Below, piece after piece: positions 18,806-27,764 of a stretch of 54,409 nt of DNA. Origin of the DNA: CAYTWW01 sp043801855 (lineage in GTDB: Archaea > Nanobdellota > Nanobdellia > Woesearchaeales > GW2011-AR15); NCBI GenBank assembly GCA_043801855.1, contig JAZDLQ010000093.1:1-54409 (forward strand). The letters run 5' to 3'. The notes beneath the pieces were generated by a model, which worked only from the letters and a program-made list of their open reading frames with translations, was not told the DNA's origin and did no database searches. The translations under genes were made by a program, and so were the position numbers. Each line of letters opens with the position of its first letter. The first letter of the stretch is position 1.

Positions 18806-19228
18806 ATGGAAAAATTCACTTACTTTGACCATACTGCTGATGCAAAGTTCCAGGCATTTGGAAAAACACTAGAGGAAGCATTTACCAATAGCGCTCTTGC
18901 AATGTATGGTATCATGCTCAACTGTGATTCTGTAATACCACAAGTAAGAAAAAAAATAAACGTCAGCGCGACTAGAATTGAGCCGTTGCTTTATGATTTT
19001 TTAGGGGAGTTTTTGTTTTTAATTGATACCGAAGGATTCATGCTTGCAAAAATAGAGCATATAAGCATATCAAAGCTAGAAAAAGGATATAATTTAATAT
19101 GCACTGCGCTTGGAGACAGCTATAAGAACTATGATATCAAAGGCGACATTAAGGCAATAACCTATAATGACATGAAAATAGAGGAGAAAGACGGGATATT
19201 TATTGTGCAGGCAGTTGTTGATATTTGA
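18806..19228 (+). CDS. Archease (RtcB ligase activator)
   Basis: 140 aa, the expected length. It begins FTYFDHTADAKFQAFGKTLEEAF, the archease N-terminus that contributes Asp/His to the metal site, and ends ITYNDMKIEE…FIVQAVVDI as in the family. Archease promotes guanylylation and turnover of RtcB, the tRNA-splicing and RNA-repair ligase. No rtcB is in this window. Confidence 0.93.
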   Translation: MEKFTYFDHTADAKFQAFGKTLEEAFTNSALAMYGIMLNCDSVIPQVRKKINVSATRIEPLLYDFLGEFLFLIDTEGFMLAKIEHISISKLEKGYNLICTALGDSYKNYDIKGDIKAITYNDMKIEEKDGIFIVQAVVDI

Positions 19229-19356
19229 TGTTGATATATTATAAAATTCTGGAGTTTGCGAAGTAATTGCTCACAATATTTTTTATTAGCTATGGCTCTT
19301 GACAGAAGTCAGGATTACGTAAATACTTAAATATAACCTAAATAGCATTAACAAAA

Positions 19357-20328
19357 ATGCTCGACAATATAAAAACTGCGATAAATGATTACAGGGAATT
19401 CTATACAAGGGCTGAAAGTGAATTATCTGACCTAGTCAATGGTTATGAAAATAAAGATTTTGTCTATGCTGGCGCAGCAGTTGTTCTTCTGTATATAGAA
19501 GGATACTCACGTTTGATAGGCCATGATCTTACTGAGAATGAGAGATCTAATGCACTATTGGTCGGAGGACTTATTGACCCATATGATTCTGCAATTGATT
19601 CAAGCTCTATTGATGAGGCGATAGCCTCCTGCAAACGATATTTTGAACTTTTAGGTTTTGGTAATTATAAGCCGAGAAATCAGAATGAGGAAGCTTTCTA
19701 TGCTTTATATAATCGGCTTACTGAAAGGTTGCCTGAGGATAGCAATCCCAACTTCTATAAGATTTTAGGCTTTATGACTGTTGTGGAACTAATTGCTAAC
19801 CTGCAGCGAACAGGTTCACACTATCTATTGGGCCAGGAGGTAGATGAATCCAGGTCACCTCTGAACAATGAACAGCTAATGAAGATAATGCAAGCCAAAG
19901 GAGGTGTAGCATTGATGCTCCTTGGCTCCTTGATAGACTTGGATGTTAAGTTAGTTGGTGATATAGACTACGGACAGCTTGCAGCTTGTCCATCAATGCC
20001 TGCTTTGTTAGATTCTTATGATGCCAGAAATGACTTATTTGTTGTTCCTCCTGGAAGGTCAGCAATGACATATCTTTTTGGCAGCTATACTCAGAACATG
20101 GATGATATAGGCGATATGGCTCAAGATAAAAAAAAAGGGTATGAGACATTCTCAAGACGGGTCGGCTTTGTGCAAAGCTTAAGAAATGCACTTCACCTAA
20201 GAAAAGAATTAAAAAGACAGCTTTTAAGATATGATGAAAAAGAAGTAAATGCCTATCTTGAATTTGCTGACCTGTATCTATATAAGGGCATTCTATGGTG
20301 GGCAAAAGGCCTGGTAGATAAAAAATGA
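19357..20328 (+). CDS. Class 1 isoprenoid synthase-like all-helical protein
   Basis: 323 aa, alpha-helical throughout. Two Asp-rich sites are placed as in trans-isoprenyl diphosphate synthases: LIDPYDSAID (D74, D77, D81) early and QNMDDIGDMAQDKKKG (D249, D250, D253) late. Between them, YLLGQEVDESRSPL and KIMQAKGGVALMLLGSLI resemble the GQxxD and KTA-type helices. The first motif is not a canonical DDxxD, so the reaction, and even activity, is uncertain. It is a single gene under its own promoter. Confidence 0.5.
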   Translation: MLDNIKTAINDYREFYTRAESELSDLVNGYENKDFVYAGAAVVLLYIEGYSRLIGHDLTENERSNALLVGGLIDPYDSAIDSSSIDEAIASCKRYFELLGFGNYKPRNQNEEAFYALYNRLTERLPEDSNPNFYKILGFMTVVELIANLQRTGSHYLLGQEVDESRSPLNNEQLMKIMQAKGGVALMLLGSLIDLDVKLVGDIDYGQLAACPSMPALLDSYDARNDLFVVPPGRSAMTYLFGSYTQNMDDIGDMAQDKKKGYETFSRRVGFVQSLRNALHLRKELKRQLLRYDEKEVNAYLEFADLYLYKGILWWAKGLVDKK

Positions 20329-20467
20329 CTTATATATATGAAAAAACATACAAAATAGAAAAAAAGTGTCCTAGTATTTATGTCATTTACCATATATGCA
20401 AAAATTTTATATATCCTGAGTGGTTATACAATTCCATTGAGCGAATTTGATAAAGAGGTTGATGCAA

Positions 20468-20770
20468 ATGATAGAGCTAGGTGGAAACATAATACTAGTC
20501 GGCTTTAAGGAATTTGAGCCTACAGCGATGATAGTAATAAAGAAGATAGTCGGGAATTACACTCGTAAGTTTAAGGAGCGCTGCAAGCAATTTGAAAGCA
20601 TCACTCTAACATTAAAGCGCATCCATGGAATAGAAAATTCCGAGAAATATGAGATATGTGTTAAATTGATGGACAATGGCAGGCCAGTTAACAGCGAAAT
20701 TGTCGATAAAAACATTTATATTGCAATTGACAGTGCCTTAAAAAAAATAGAAAAAATAATAACAAGCTAA
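20468..20770 (+). CDS. Small protein resembling HPF/RaiA ribosome hibernation factors
   Basis: 100 aa from the ATG at 20468. A GAGGTT site at 20455-20460 favours this start over 20462 or 20447. The pattern is strand (IILVGF), long helix (AMIVIKKIVGNYTRKFKE), strands (ITLTLKRIH, YEICVKLM) and a final helix IYIAIDSALKKIEKII. The last helix resembles the YxAID…KLE segment of HPF/RaiA. If correct, it would bind the small ribosomal subunit during stasis. It sits next to the ribosomal protein cluster, convergent with it. Confidence 0.5.
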   Translation: MIELGGNIILVGFKEFEPTAMIVIKKIVGNYTRKFKERCKQFESITLTLKRIHGIENSEKYEICVKLMDNGRPVNSEIVDKNIYIAIDSALKKIEKIITS

Positions 20771-20777
20771 AAAAAGC

Positions 20778-21335
20778 TTATTCTTCTTTCTTTTTAGCAG
20801 CTTTTGCTGCTGCTGGTTTCTTTTTAACTACTTTCTTTTTTACAGGCTCTTCCTTTTCTGCCTTTGCTTCCTCTTCAGAAGCAGTATCCTTTTCAGTAGT
20901 TACTTCTTCTGCTTCTACAACAGTTTCTTTTTTAGCTAATTTTTTAGTTCCGGTAACTTTTCCAAGTTCTTCTTCTAATGAAGCGATGTCTTCTTCAACT
21001 TCAACACTTTTCTTGCTTTCTTTTTTCTTTGGCTCTTTTAATTTTTCAACTTCTTCTTTTGTCATCTCTCTATACTTAAAGCCAAATAATTCAGCCTTAA
21101 CAGTCCCATCGTCTTCTTTGACAACTGTTATTTTGACATGATGTGGAGGGCATCTGACGCCATTTTCCCAAATATGCTCGTTTAGAACTTTTCCAATCTT
21201 GATATTATCTGACTTCATGTGCTTTGCAAGAAATTTCTTTAGCTCTGCTATTGCTTTCTTAGATTTTTTATATCTAGGAGATTTCCTGAATGCTTTTCTT
21301 AGTGGAACATTATATGTGCGCTCGATTTTTGCCAT
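20778..21335 (-). CDS. rpl31e: Ribosomal protein eL31 with long charged C-terminal tail
   Basis: 185 aa. Residues about 1-90 are eL31: ERTYNVPLRKAFRKSPRYKK, then IKIGKVLNEHIWENG, then PPHHVKITVVK. The normal archaeal protein ends near 90; here another about 95 residues of Lys/Glu/Ala-rich low complexity follow. It is third in the order eS19-eL39-eL31, with a GGTGTT-like ribosome site between eL39 and eL31. Confidence 0.93.
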   Translation of the reverse strand: MAKIERTYNVPLRKAFRKSPRYKKSKKAIAELKKFLAKHMKSDNIKIGKVLNEHIWENGVRCPPHHVKITVVKEDDGTVKAELFGFKYREMTKEEVEKLKEPKKKESKKSVEVEEDIASLEEELGKVTGTKKLAKKETVVEAEEVTTEKDTASEEEAKAEKEEPVKKKVVKKKPAAAKAAKKKEE

Positions 21336-21348
21336 TTTAACACCTTAA

Positions 21349-21522
21349 TTATGCTTTAATCTTCTGTCTTCGCCAGTGTCTCTTAACATGAGTCTGCCTG
21401 CCTGGGTGAACCTTTCTATTTAGCCCAAAAATCTTAGGCACTGTCCAAAAAGGAGCCCATTTAGTTTGTTTTGCATGCTTTGCAAGCCTTGCTTTTCGTG
21501 ATGGATGTTTATAGCGTGCCAT
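21349..21522 (-). CDS. rpl39e: Ribosomal protein eL39
   Basis: 57 aa, slightly longer than the usual about 51. It starts MARYKHPSRKARLAKHAKQ and contains APFWTVPKIFGLNRKVH and HVKRHWRRQKIKA, matching eL39, which lines the exit tunnel. It begins 1 nt after the eS19 stop (21524) and ends 13 nt before the eL31 start, so the three genes form one operon. Confidence 0.93.
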   Translation of the reverse strand: MARYKHPSRKARLAKHAKQTKWAPFWTVPKIFGLNRKVHPGRQTHVKRHWRRQKIKA

Positions 21523-21523
21523 T

Positions 21524-22117
21524 TTAAACTACCTGCTCCTCAGCTGTCTCTTTTGCCATTTCGCCAGAAGGCTCTTCAACTTTAACTTCAGGCTTCTTTT
21601 TAACTTCCTTTTTTTCAACAGCAGCGGGAGCTACTTTTTTACTTGCCTGTTTTTCATCAGTAACATGCTTTTCTTTCTTTTGTTTTGGGACTGCTTTTTT
21701 AACATTGCTTGCAGCCTTATCCAAAAGTGATTTTCCTTTAGCTGTCAAGATTTTTCCTTTATGAATATCTTTCTGCGCGCTAACAACCAATCCTGCTTTC
21801 TCAAGCTGCTGCAGTATTTTTCTAATAATGCTTCCTGAGGCCTTAAATACTTTATCAGAAGCCATTCCTCTATTCTTTTTTGAGCTGTATTTTTTTCTTA
21901 ATTTGGATACGCCGATAGGGCCAAGTTTAGATACATTTTTAAGAACTGATGCTGCTCTTAGATACCACCAGTCTTTCTGGACAGGCGGCCTTTCTTTTGC
22001 AACGCCTGTTTTCACAAACAAGCCCCAGTCAGGCATTTGTATTTCTTTAATATTTTTCAATTCTGCTGCCAAGACCTCTACAAGGTCCTGCTGATGAACA
22101 TCATTTGCACTTACCAT
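21524..22117 (-). CDS. rps19e: Ribosomal protein eS19 with charged C-terminal tail
   Basis: 197 aa. Residues 1 to about 145 match archaeal eS19: DVHQQDLVEVLAAELK, MPDWGLFVKTG, DWWYLRAASVLK, LGPIGVSKLRKKY, and ILQQLEKAGLV. A tail of about 50 residues rich in Lys, Glu and Val follows, much like that on eL31. It is first in the eS19-eL39-eL31 operon; GAGGT precedes the ATG by about 7 nt. Confidence 0.93.
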   Translation of the reverse strand: MVSANDVHQQDLVEVLAAELKNIKEIQMPDWGLFVKTGVAKERPPVQKDWWYLRAASVLKNVSKLGPIGVSKLRKKYSSKKNRGMASDKVFKASGSIIRKILQQLEKAGLVVSAQKDIHKGKILTAKGKSLLDKAASNVKKAVPKQKKEKHVTDEKQASKKVAPAAVEKKEVKKKPEVKVEEPSGEMAKETAEEQVV

Positions 22118-22304
22118 TCTTTAACCTCAATAAGACTTTCTAATATCAGCTTCTAAACCATTTGAGAGGAAAATTGGTTGCTTTAAAAAGCTATCTGATG
22201 AAATTAGACTTGGCAGGAGTGTTTGTATTTAAAGTGAAATTAACAAAATTTTTATACTTATCATTAATGACTTATTACTGAACTAAAAAACGAGGTGAAT
22301 AAAA

Positions 22305-23105
22305 ATAGCAGAATTATCTTTCACAGACCTTCTTTCAACAACTTTTGAAGAATACAAAAAACATTTTGCACTTCTGATGAAGACTCTTGGGCTACTTTAC
22401 CTTCTTCCTACTTCCCTGCTCATTACTTTTGGTATTGGCTTTCTGACTTTTTTGCAGTTAAGCGTGAATTTAATCAGTCCTGAAGAATTTTTCAAAAATC
22501 CAGCTGCAATTGCAGGCCTTGGAATAATTGCTGTGATTCTTATCGCTCTCTATATTGTGACTGTAATTCTGTATTGCCTGATGTACATATCTATTGTTAA
22601 AATGATTGCTATTAGAAGAGAAAATAAAAATCCAACTTTTAGCGAAATTTTTCATGAGTCAAAAAAATTCCTTGGCTCTTATACGGGGCTTATGTTTGTA
22701 ATGGGATTTGCGTTAATCGGCCTTTTTCTATTGCTAATTGTTCCTGGAATTATTTTTGCAGTATTCTGGATTTTTGCGCCGTTTGCATTGATTTCAGATG
22801 GAAAAGGGGTTATGGAATCAATGGCTTACTCGAAGAAGCTTGTAACAGGAAGATGGTGGACTGTTTTTGGCTATCATCTGCTTTTCATTCTGATAATGGT
22901 TGGCATTTCTTTTGGATTAAATTTAGTGATTTTTCTACCTGTTGTATTTCTAAATTTTATCCCACTGCTTGGCCCGATAATTTCGAATATATTACAGTGT
23001 GCAGTTACTATGCTTTTAATGCCATTTGGGATTATTTTTCTTGAGCTGTTCTACCAGAAGCTTAAAGAGGATAATGCAGTAGAATCTCCTGTTGCTAAAA
23101 AGTGA
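22305..23105 (+). CDS. Polytopic membrane protein with apparent AUA start codon
   Basis: About 266 aa with five or six membrane helices, resembling GPDPase_memb/DUF975-type integral membrane proteins of unknown role. No ATG, GTG or TTG lies near the ribosome site: the first in-frame ATG, 22377, is 78 nt past it. A near-perfect GAGGTGA (22292-22298) is followed 6 nt later by in-frame ATA (22305-22307). The codons between read xAELSFTDLLSTTFEEYKKHFALL, the amphipathic lead-in typical of this family (FxDLLxxxFExYKKxF). So translation probably starts at AUA, unless it is a sequence error. dCTP deaminase follows 7 nt after the stop. Confidence 0.7.
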   Translation: MAELSFTDLLSTTFEEYKKHFALLMKTLGLLYLLPTSLLITFGIGFLTFLQLSVNLISPEEFFKNPAAIAGLGIIAVILIALYIVTVILYCLMYISIVKMIAIRRENKNPTFSEIFHESKKFLGSYTGLMFVMGFALIGLFLLLIVPGIIFAVFWIFAPFALISDGKGVMESMAYSKKLVTGRWWTVFGYHLLFILIMVGISFGLNLVIFLPVVFLNFIPLLGPIISNILQCAVTMLLMPFGIIFLELFYQKLKEDNAVESPVAKK

Positions 23106-23112
23106 GGCAAAT

Positions 23113-23622
23113 ATGTCAATTTTAACCAGGACTGAAATTTTATCGCAGATAAAAAAAGGTGCAATTAAAATTGATCCTTTTTCCGAAACAAAAGTTGGGC
23201 CTGCTTCAGTTGACTTAACACTTGGAAATGAGTTTAGGGTATATAAAAACACAAGATTAAAAATTGACTTAAAAGAAAATATCAATCTTGAAAAAATTAC
23301 AAGGCTTGTCAAGTGCAATTCTTTAATACTTAAGAGAGGAGAATCTGTTTTAGGAATCACTCTTGAAAAAATAACGCTGCCGCAGAATATGTGCGGATGG
23401 CTTGAAGGCAGGAGCAGATTTGCAAGAGTTGGATTTCAGATTCATACAACTGCCTCATTTGTGCAGCCGGGAGTTTCAAACAGGCAGGTACTTGAGATTG
23501 CAAATATCAGCCCATTTTCCCTTGTTCTCTACCCTGGTGAAAGTGTGTGCCAATTGATTATTGAAAAGCTTTCAAAAAAAGTAAAATACCAAGGACGATT
23601 CTCTAGCCAAGACCACCTATAG
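23113..23622 (+). CDS. dcd: dCTP deaminase/dUTPase-family protein
   Basis: 169 aa from the ATG at 23113, where the family begins (MSILTRTEILSQI). It shows KVGPASVDLTLGNEFRVY, the catalytic-region motif GRSRFARVGFQIHTTASFV, and VLEIANISP with the catalytic Glu. The enzyme deaminates dCTP to dUTP; some archaeal members also hydrolyse dUTP. The usual HxTAGxxxPG is here HTTASFVQPG. It lies just downstream of the membrane protein, probably co-transcribed. Confidence 0.88.
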   Translation: MSILTRTEILSQIKKGAIKIDPFSETKVGPASVDLTLGNEFRVYKNTRLKIDLKENINLEKITRLVKCNSLILKRGESVLGITLEKITLPQNMCGWLEGRSRFARVGFQIHTTASFVQPGVSNRQVLEIANISPFSLVLYPGESVCQLIIEKLSKKVKYQGRFSSQDHL

Positions 23623-23688
23623 AGAAGTCTAGATGTTTTTTGTAAACTTCTACATAGTTTTATATAGGATTTGGGTTTCTTTTGAATC

Positions 23689-24711
23689 ATGCCTATTGAT
23701 GAAGAAGAGATTAAAATATTAAGAGAAGAGCTTTCTTCATCATATAATCCTTTGTTTTTCTTTGATGATGATGCTGACGGTCTATCTTCGTTCATTATGG
23801 CGTATGATACTTCATCAGAAGGCCATGGCGTAATAATTAAAACAACTCCTAGGATTGATGCCAAATTTTTACCTAAGGTTTTCGAATATTCTCCTGATAA
23901 GGTTATCATATTAGATATTGCTGAAGTAGAGCAGGATTTTATTGATGCTGCTAAAACTAAAATTATCTGGGTTGACCATCATCAGCCGCAGCAAAGAAGC
24001 AATGTCCTTTATTTTAATCCACTGAAAAATTCCAGTGTTACTTGTCCGACCAGCTACATTATTTATCAGGCAACAAAAAAAAAGATATGGTTAGCTATGG
24101 CAGGCTGTGTTGGCGACTGGCATATACCTGATTTTAAGGATGAGTTTGTCAGTAAGTATCCGGATTTATTTGAAGGAAATCCTACAAAGCCTGATGCTGC
24201 TCTTTTTACAACAAGGATAGGTAAACTTGCAAAGATAATTTCATTTGTTTTAAAAGGAACAACAAAAGACGCAATGACATGTGTTAAAATAATGACCAGG
24301 ATAAATGAGCCATATGAGATTTTTGAGCAATCCACTTCTCAGGGAAAATATCTTTGGAGAAGATTTACAAAAACAGAGGAGAGATATAACCAGCTGCTAT
24401 CTGAAGTTAAGCCAGGTAAAGGTAATGTTGTTGAGCATATCTATTCAGGAGATAACATGTCTTTTACGTCAGACTTAAGTAATGAACTATTATTTTTGCA
24501 TCCAAATAAGGTTATTCTTGTCGGACGGGATCGTAATGATGAGATTAAAATGTCACTTCGCTCAAAATCACTTGATATTCTTGGCGCAGCTGAGAAATCG
24601 CTTATGGGACTTGAGGGTTTTGTCGGAGGCCACCATCAGGCGTGCGGCGGCATGGTTAAGAAAAAAGATTATAAAAAATTCTTAGCGAATCTTGAATTGA
24701 ACATCAAATAA
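23689..24711 (+). CDS. DHH-family phosphoesterase
   Basis: 340 aa. DHH motifs: FFFDDDADGLSS (23-34), VIILDIAE, WVDHHQP; the DHHA1 end has GLEGFVGGHHQACGGMV. The family includes RecJ-like nucleases and oligonucleotide or cyclic-dinucleotide phosphodiesterases. It is shorter than archaeal GAN/RecJ nucleases, so the substrate is open. Confidence 0.88.
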   Translation: MPIDEEEIKILREELSSSYNPLFFFDDDADGLSSFIMAYDTSSEGHGVIIKTTPRIDAKFLPKVFEYSPDKVIILDIAEVEQDFIDAAKTKIIWVDHHQPQQRSNVLYFNPLKNSSVTCPTSYIIYQATKKKIWLAMAGCVGDWHIPDFKDEFVSKYPDLFEGNPTKPDAALFTTRIGKLAKIISFVLKGTTKDAMTCVKIMTRINEPYEIFEQSTSQGKYLWRRFTKTEERYNQLLSEVKPGKGNVVEHIYSGDNMSFTSDLSNELLFLHPNKVILVGRDRNDEIKMSLRSKSLDILGAAEKSLMGLEGFVGGHHQACGGMVKKKDYKKFLANLELNIK

Positions 24712-24909
24712 TAAGTAAATCATGCACGCAAGAATATAAGCAGTTAGCATTGAACCAATTAGGGAATATAAAAAATCATTGGTAATAGTCCAAAATTACA
24801 TGTCCATTTAATGTCCATACCGTACGTGCAATTATGAAACACTCCTGGTAATAATAGAAAATTAATGATTTTCCATCTTGTTGGTTTAAAAAATTCTTTC
24901 AAGTCCATA

Positions 24910-26283
24910 TTAGCGCATCTTCATCTTTCCCATGCCAGGAAAGCCGCCGCCTTTGCTCATTTTTTTCATCATTTGTTCCATGGATTTTTCGTCTCCACCC
25001 TTAAACATTTTCATCATTTTCTTGCTTTGGCGGTACTGTTTGATCAAAGTCCTTATTTCTGAACTGGGAATTCCAGAGCCCCTAGATATTCTTTCAGTTC
25101 TTGATGAATCAATGGTTTCTGGGTTTGCAAGCTCATCTTTAGTCATTGAATCCATTGCATATTTCCATTTTTCAAGTTTCTGCTCCTGAACATTCATCAC
25201 ATCCTCAGGAAGTTTCATAGCGCCCATTCCTGGAATAAGCTCCATTATCTTGCTTAAAGGGCCCATTTTTTTCATAGCCTGCATCTGTTCATAAAGATCA
25301 ATTAGATTAAAATCTCCCTTAATTATCCTTTTGCTTAAGTCTTCAGCATCTTCGTCTGTTATTGCTTCTTTAGCTTTTTCTAAAAGAGCTTCAAGGTCTC
25401 CCATTCCAAGAAGCCTTGATACAAAACCTTTTGGCGCAAATTCCTCAAAATCATTGATTTTTTCACCTAAGCCTATGAATTTTACAGGAGCTTTTGTGAC
25501 AGAGCATGCAACAAGCGCGCCTCCGCCTTTTGCTGTTCCTTCAAGCTTAGTTATTATTACTCCTGTTACATTGCAAGTATCATGAAATGCTTTTGCCTGA
25601 ATTTCAGCAGCTTGACCAATATCTGCGCTGATGACTAAAAGCCTCTCATCAGCTTTAACAAGGGCATTTATTCTATTCAATTCTTCAAATAATTCATCTG
25701 ACAAAGCGTCTCTTCCTGCTGTATCAACAATCACAATATCGAATTTTTTTAATTCTTCAGAGTATTTTTTATATATTTTTTCAGGATCTTTTTCTTTTGG
25801 CTCGCCAAACACAGGAACTCCGAGGCTTGCTCCAAGCTGCATTAGTTGGTCATATGCCGCAGGCCTCCAAACATCAAGCTGTATCATTGCAATTTTAAAA
25901 GCCCTTTTCTGGAAAAACCTTGCAAGTTTTCCGGCAGTTGTTGTTTTTCCTGAGCCAAATAAGCCGACAAGCATTATCTTGAATGGCTTTTTATCTACTG
26001 CAATCTTGTGGCCTTCTCCACCAAGGAATTTGACAAGTTCGTCATAGACAATCTGGATTAGGAACTCTTTTTGAGTAAGCCCACCCGGAGCGTGCTCTTT
26101 TTTAATTTTTTCCCTGATGGAATTTGTTAATTCAAAAACCATCTTTACATTGACATCGCTTTGGAGAAGCGCTCGCTGGATGTCTTTTACAAGCTCATTA
26201 ATCAGCTTTTCATCTACAAATACGCTTTTTGCAATCTTTTCAAAAGTTGCTTTTAGTGAATCTCCCAGTTTTTCAAGAACCAT
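24910..26283 (-). CDS. srp54: Signal recognition particle 54 kDa protein
   Basis: 457 aa from the ATG at 26283 (MVLEKLGDSLKATFEKIA), the family's N-terminus. A longer open frame to 26367 has no support, and a TATA box near 26307-26316 fits the shorter start. NG domain: GLFGSGKTTTAGKLA (107-121), DVWRPAAYDQL, DTAGRD, TKLEGTAKGGG. The M domain is Met-rich and ends MGKMKMR. It binds SRP RNA and signal peptides for co-translational targeting. Confidence 0.97.
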   Translation of the reverse strand: MVLEKLGDSLKATFEKIAKSVFVDEKLINELVKDIQRALLQSDVNVKMVFELTNSIREKIKKEHAPGGLTQKEFLIQIVYDELVKFLGGEGHKIAVDKKPFKIMLVGLFGSGKTTTAGKLARFFQKRAFKIAMIQLDVWRPAAYDQLMQLGASLGVPVFGEPKEKDPEKIYKKYSEELKKFDIVIVDTAGRDALSDELFEELNRINALVKADERLLVISADIGQAAEIQAKAFHDTCNVTGVIITKLEGTAKGGGALVACSVTKAPVKFIGLGEKINDFEEFAPKGFVSRLLGMGDLEALLEKAKEAITDEDAEDLSKRIIKGDFNLIDLYEQMQAMKKMGPLSKIMELIPGMGAMKLPEDVMNVQEQKLEKWKYAMDSMTKDELANPETIDSSRTERISRGSGIPSSEIRTLIKQYRQSKKMMKMFKGGDEKSMEQMMKKMSKGGGFPGMGKMKMR

Positions 26284-26306
26284 TATTGCGGTTAAAAGGG
26301 CGTTTA

Positions 26307-26316
26307 TTTTATAAAG
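26307..26316 (-). promoter_or_regulatory. srp54 TATA box
   Basis: CTTTATAAAA on the minus strand lies 25-32 nt upstream of the ATG at 26283. This implies a leaderless transcript and decides between the two possible starts. Confidence 0.55.
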
Positions 26317-26378
26317 ATTACTATCGCATTTTTTAATAAATTGATTAAACTTATATTTCTTAGGCAATTACATTAATT

Positions 26379-27137
26379 ATGCCTTACTTAACTGTTGATA
26401 AAATAAGAATATATTATGTTAAAAAAGGAAAAGGCAAGCCTCTAGTCTTTTTACATGGTGCATTTATGGATATTTCGGCGTACGAGGAAGCTATTGATTT
26501 ACTTAGTAAAAAATATTGTGTATATGCTATGGACTTTCCGTTTCATGGCAAATCCGATGGGCTTAAAAATTATGCTACGCTTTCTTCATTTGCCCAAATA
26601 TTATCAAAATGCATCAACCAATTAAGGCTTAAAAATCCAAGCATATGCGCGCACTCTGCTGGATGCATTGTCGCCATTTGTTATGCGTCAAAAAACAAGG
26701 TGCAGGAGTTGATTCTTATTGAGCCTTCAGGCCTTCGTTACTTTAGGCGAAAGCTTGATTTTTTTCTGCGAATCATCTACACTAAGTTTTTTGCAGTATG
26801 TATGAGCAATGCAAGTGCAAAAAGAAAAATTAACCTGTATAAATCAGGTTTTTTCAATTTTTTTAAAAATATAACCCGAAAACAATTTTTATATCTTCTG
26901 GAAAGGGAATTTGAAAAAGATTATATTAGTGAAATGCAAAAAATAAACTGTAAAGTTACTGTTTTATGGGCAAAATCAGATGAACTTTTGCCATTTAAAT
27001 ATTCGAATCAATTCATGAAAAACTTAAGACATGCACATTTACTTGAGATAGAAGGACCGCATGACTGGATTATTCTGAACCCAGATAAGATTAAATGTAT
27101 TTTGGAAACTTATGCAGCGCCAAAACAAAAATTTTAA
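26379..27137 (+). CDS. Alpha/beta hydrolase
   Basis: 252 aa. It has LVFLHGAF (oxyanion HG), nucleophile elbow CAHSAGCIV (Ala in place of the first Gly of GxSxG), likely acid Asp in WAKSDELLP, and His in EGPHDWII. A cap region with positive charge lies in the middle (about 130-185). The triad is complete, so it is probably an active esterase or acyl hydrolase of unknown substrate. It diverges from srp54. Confidence 0.85.
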   Translation: MPYLTVDKIRIYYVKKGKGKPLVFLHGAFMDISAYEEAIDLLSKKYCVYAMDFPFHGKSDGLKNYATLSSFAQILSKCINQLRLKNPSICAHSAGCIVAICYASKNKVQELILIEPSGLRYFRRKLDFFLRIIYTKFFAVCMSNASAKRKINLYKSGFFNFFKNITRKQFLYLLEREFEKDYISEMQKINCKVTVLWAKSDELLPFKYSNQFMKNLRHAHLLEIEGPHDWIILNPDKIKCILETYAAPKQKF

Positions 27138-27162
27138 AAATTCGCATCTGCTAATATATCTC

Positions 27163-27330
27163 ATGCCAAAAGATGACGATGACATCTACGACGATGAAAC
27201 TGATGAAGAGTATCTTGAAGATGATGAAATAAGCGGAAAAGAGGAAGGCTTTATGATGGGATACGATAGCGATTATCGGGAAGACTCCGGCGACATCGAT
27301 GAAGACGAGATAGATAAGGAATTCATGTAA
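27163..27330 (+). CDS. Small highly acidic protein, unknown
   Basis: 55 aa from the ATG at 27163. More than a third of the residues are Asp or Glu, with a central EEGFMMGYDSD. It is not recognised; the central GFMxGY pattern between acidic stretches looks conserved rather than random. It starts 25 nt after the hydrolase gene. Confidence 0.5.
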   Translation: MPKDDDDIYDDETDEEYLEDDEISGKEEGFMMGYDSDYREDSGDIDEDEIDKEFM

Positions 27331-27451
27331 CTAATTTCTATTAATTATACACTTAATTATATTACTTATTTTTAGTGAGAGAAAGAAGTAGATTCATATT
27401 TTTTTAATATAATTGAAAAAATTTAAATAATGCCTAAAAACTAAGATACTT

Positions 27452-27646
27452 ATGGCTGATATTATCTTTTTTATTATGACTGCTTTTGTTTTTTTTGCTA
27501 TTTTTTCGTTTCCCTTTTGGGGCATAGCAGCGGTGATAGCATTAATTAAAAAGAAAACGTTATTAGGTATTGGTTTTATAGTGTTAACAATAATTACTTT
27601 TTTCTTTTTCTGCCTAGCAATATTATTTAAATATAGAACATTATAG
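27452..27646 (+). CDS. Small two-helix membrane protein
   Basis: 64 aa. Two hydrophobic helices (about 3-32 and 38-60) are joined by a basic loop KKKT. A TATA-like AAATTTAAATAATG lies about 25 nt upstream. No family is recognised. Hydrophobicity and promoter are the only evidence for expression. Confidence 0.5.
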   Translation: MADIIFFIMTAFVFFAIFSFPFWGIAAVIALIKKKTLLGIGFIVLTIITFFFFCLAILFKYRTL

Positions 27647-27764
27647 TTATTAGAATATGCTCAGAACATTTGTTTTGAACATTTTTTGGAAATATGTCAT
27701 TTCCAATACCTTTTTAATTATCAAATAATACTAAGTTATCTTACAGGAATAACCGGTGAAATTG

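Noticed and set aside
24712..24909. Possible small RNA in the gap between the DHH gene and srp54
   Set aside because: I see no promoter-terminator arrangement, conserved fold or SRP-RNA-like sequence; it looks like plain 3' intergenic DNA.
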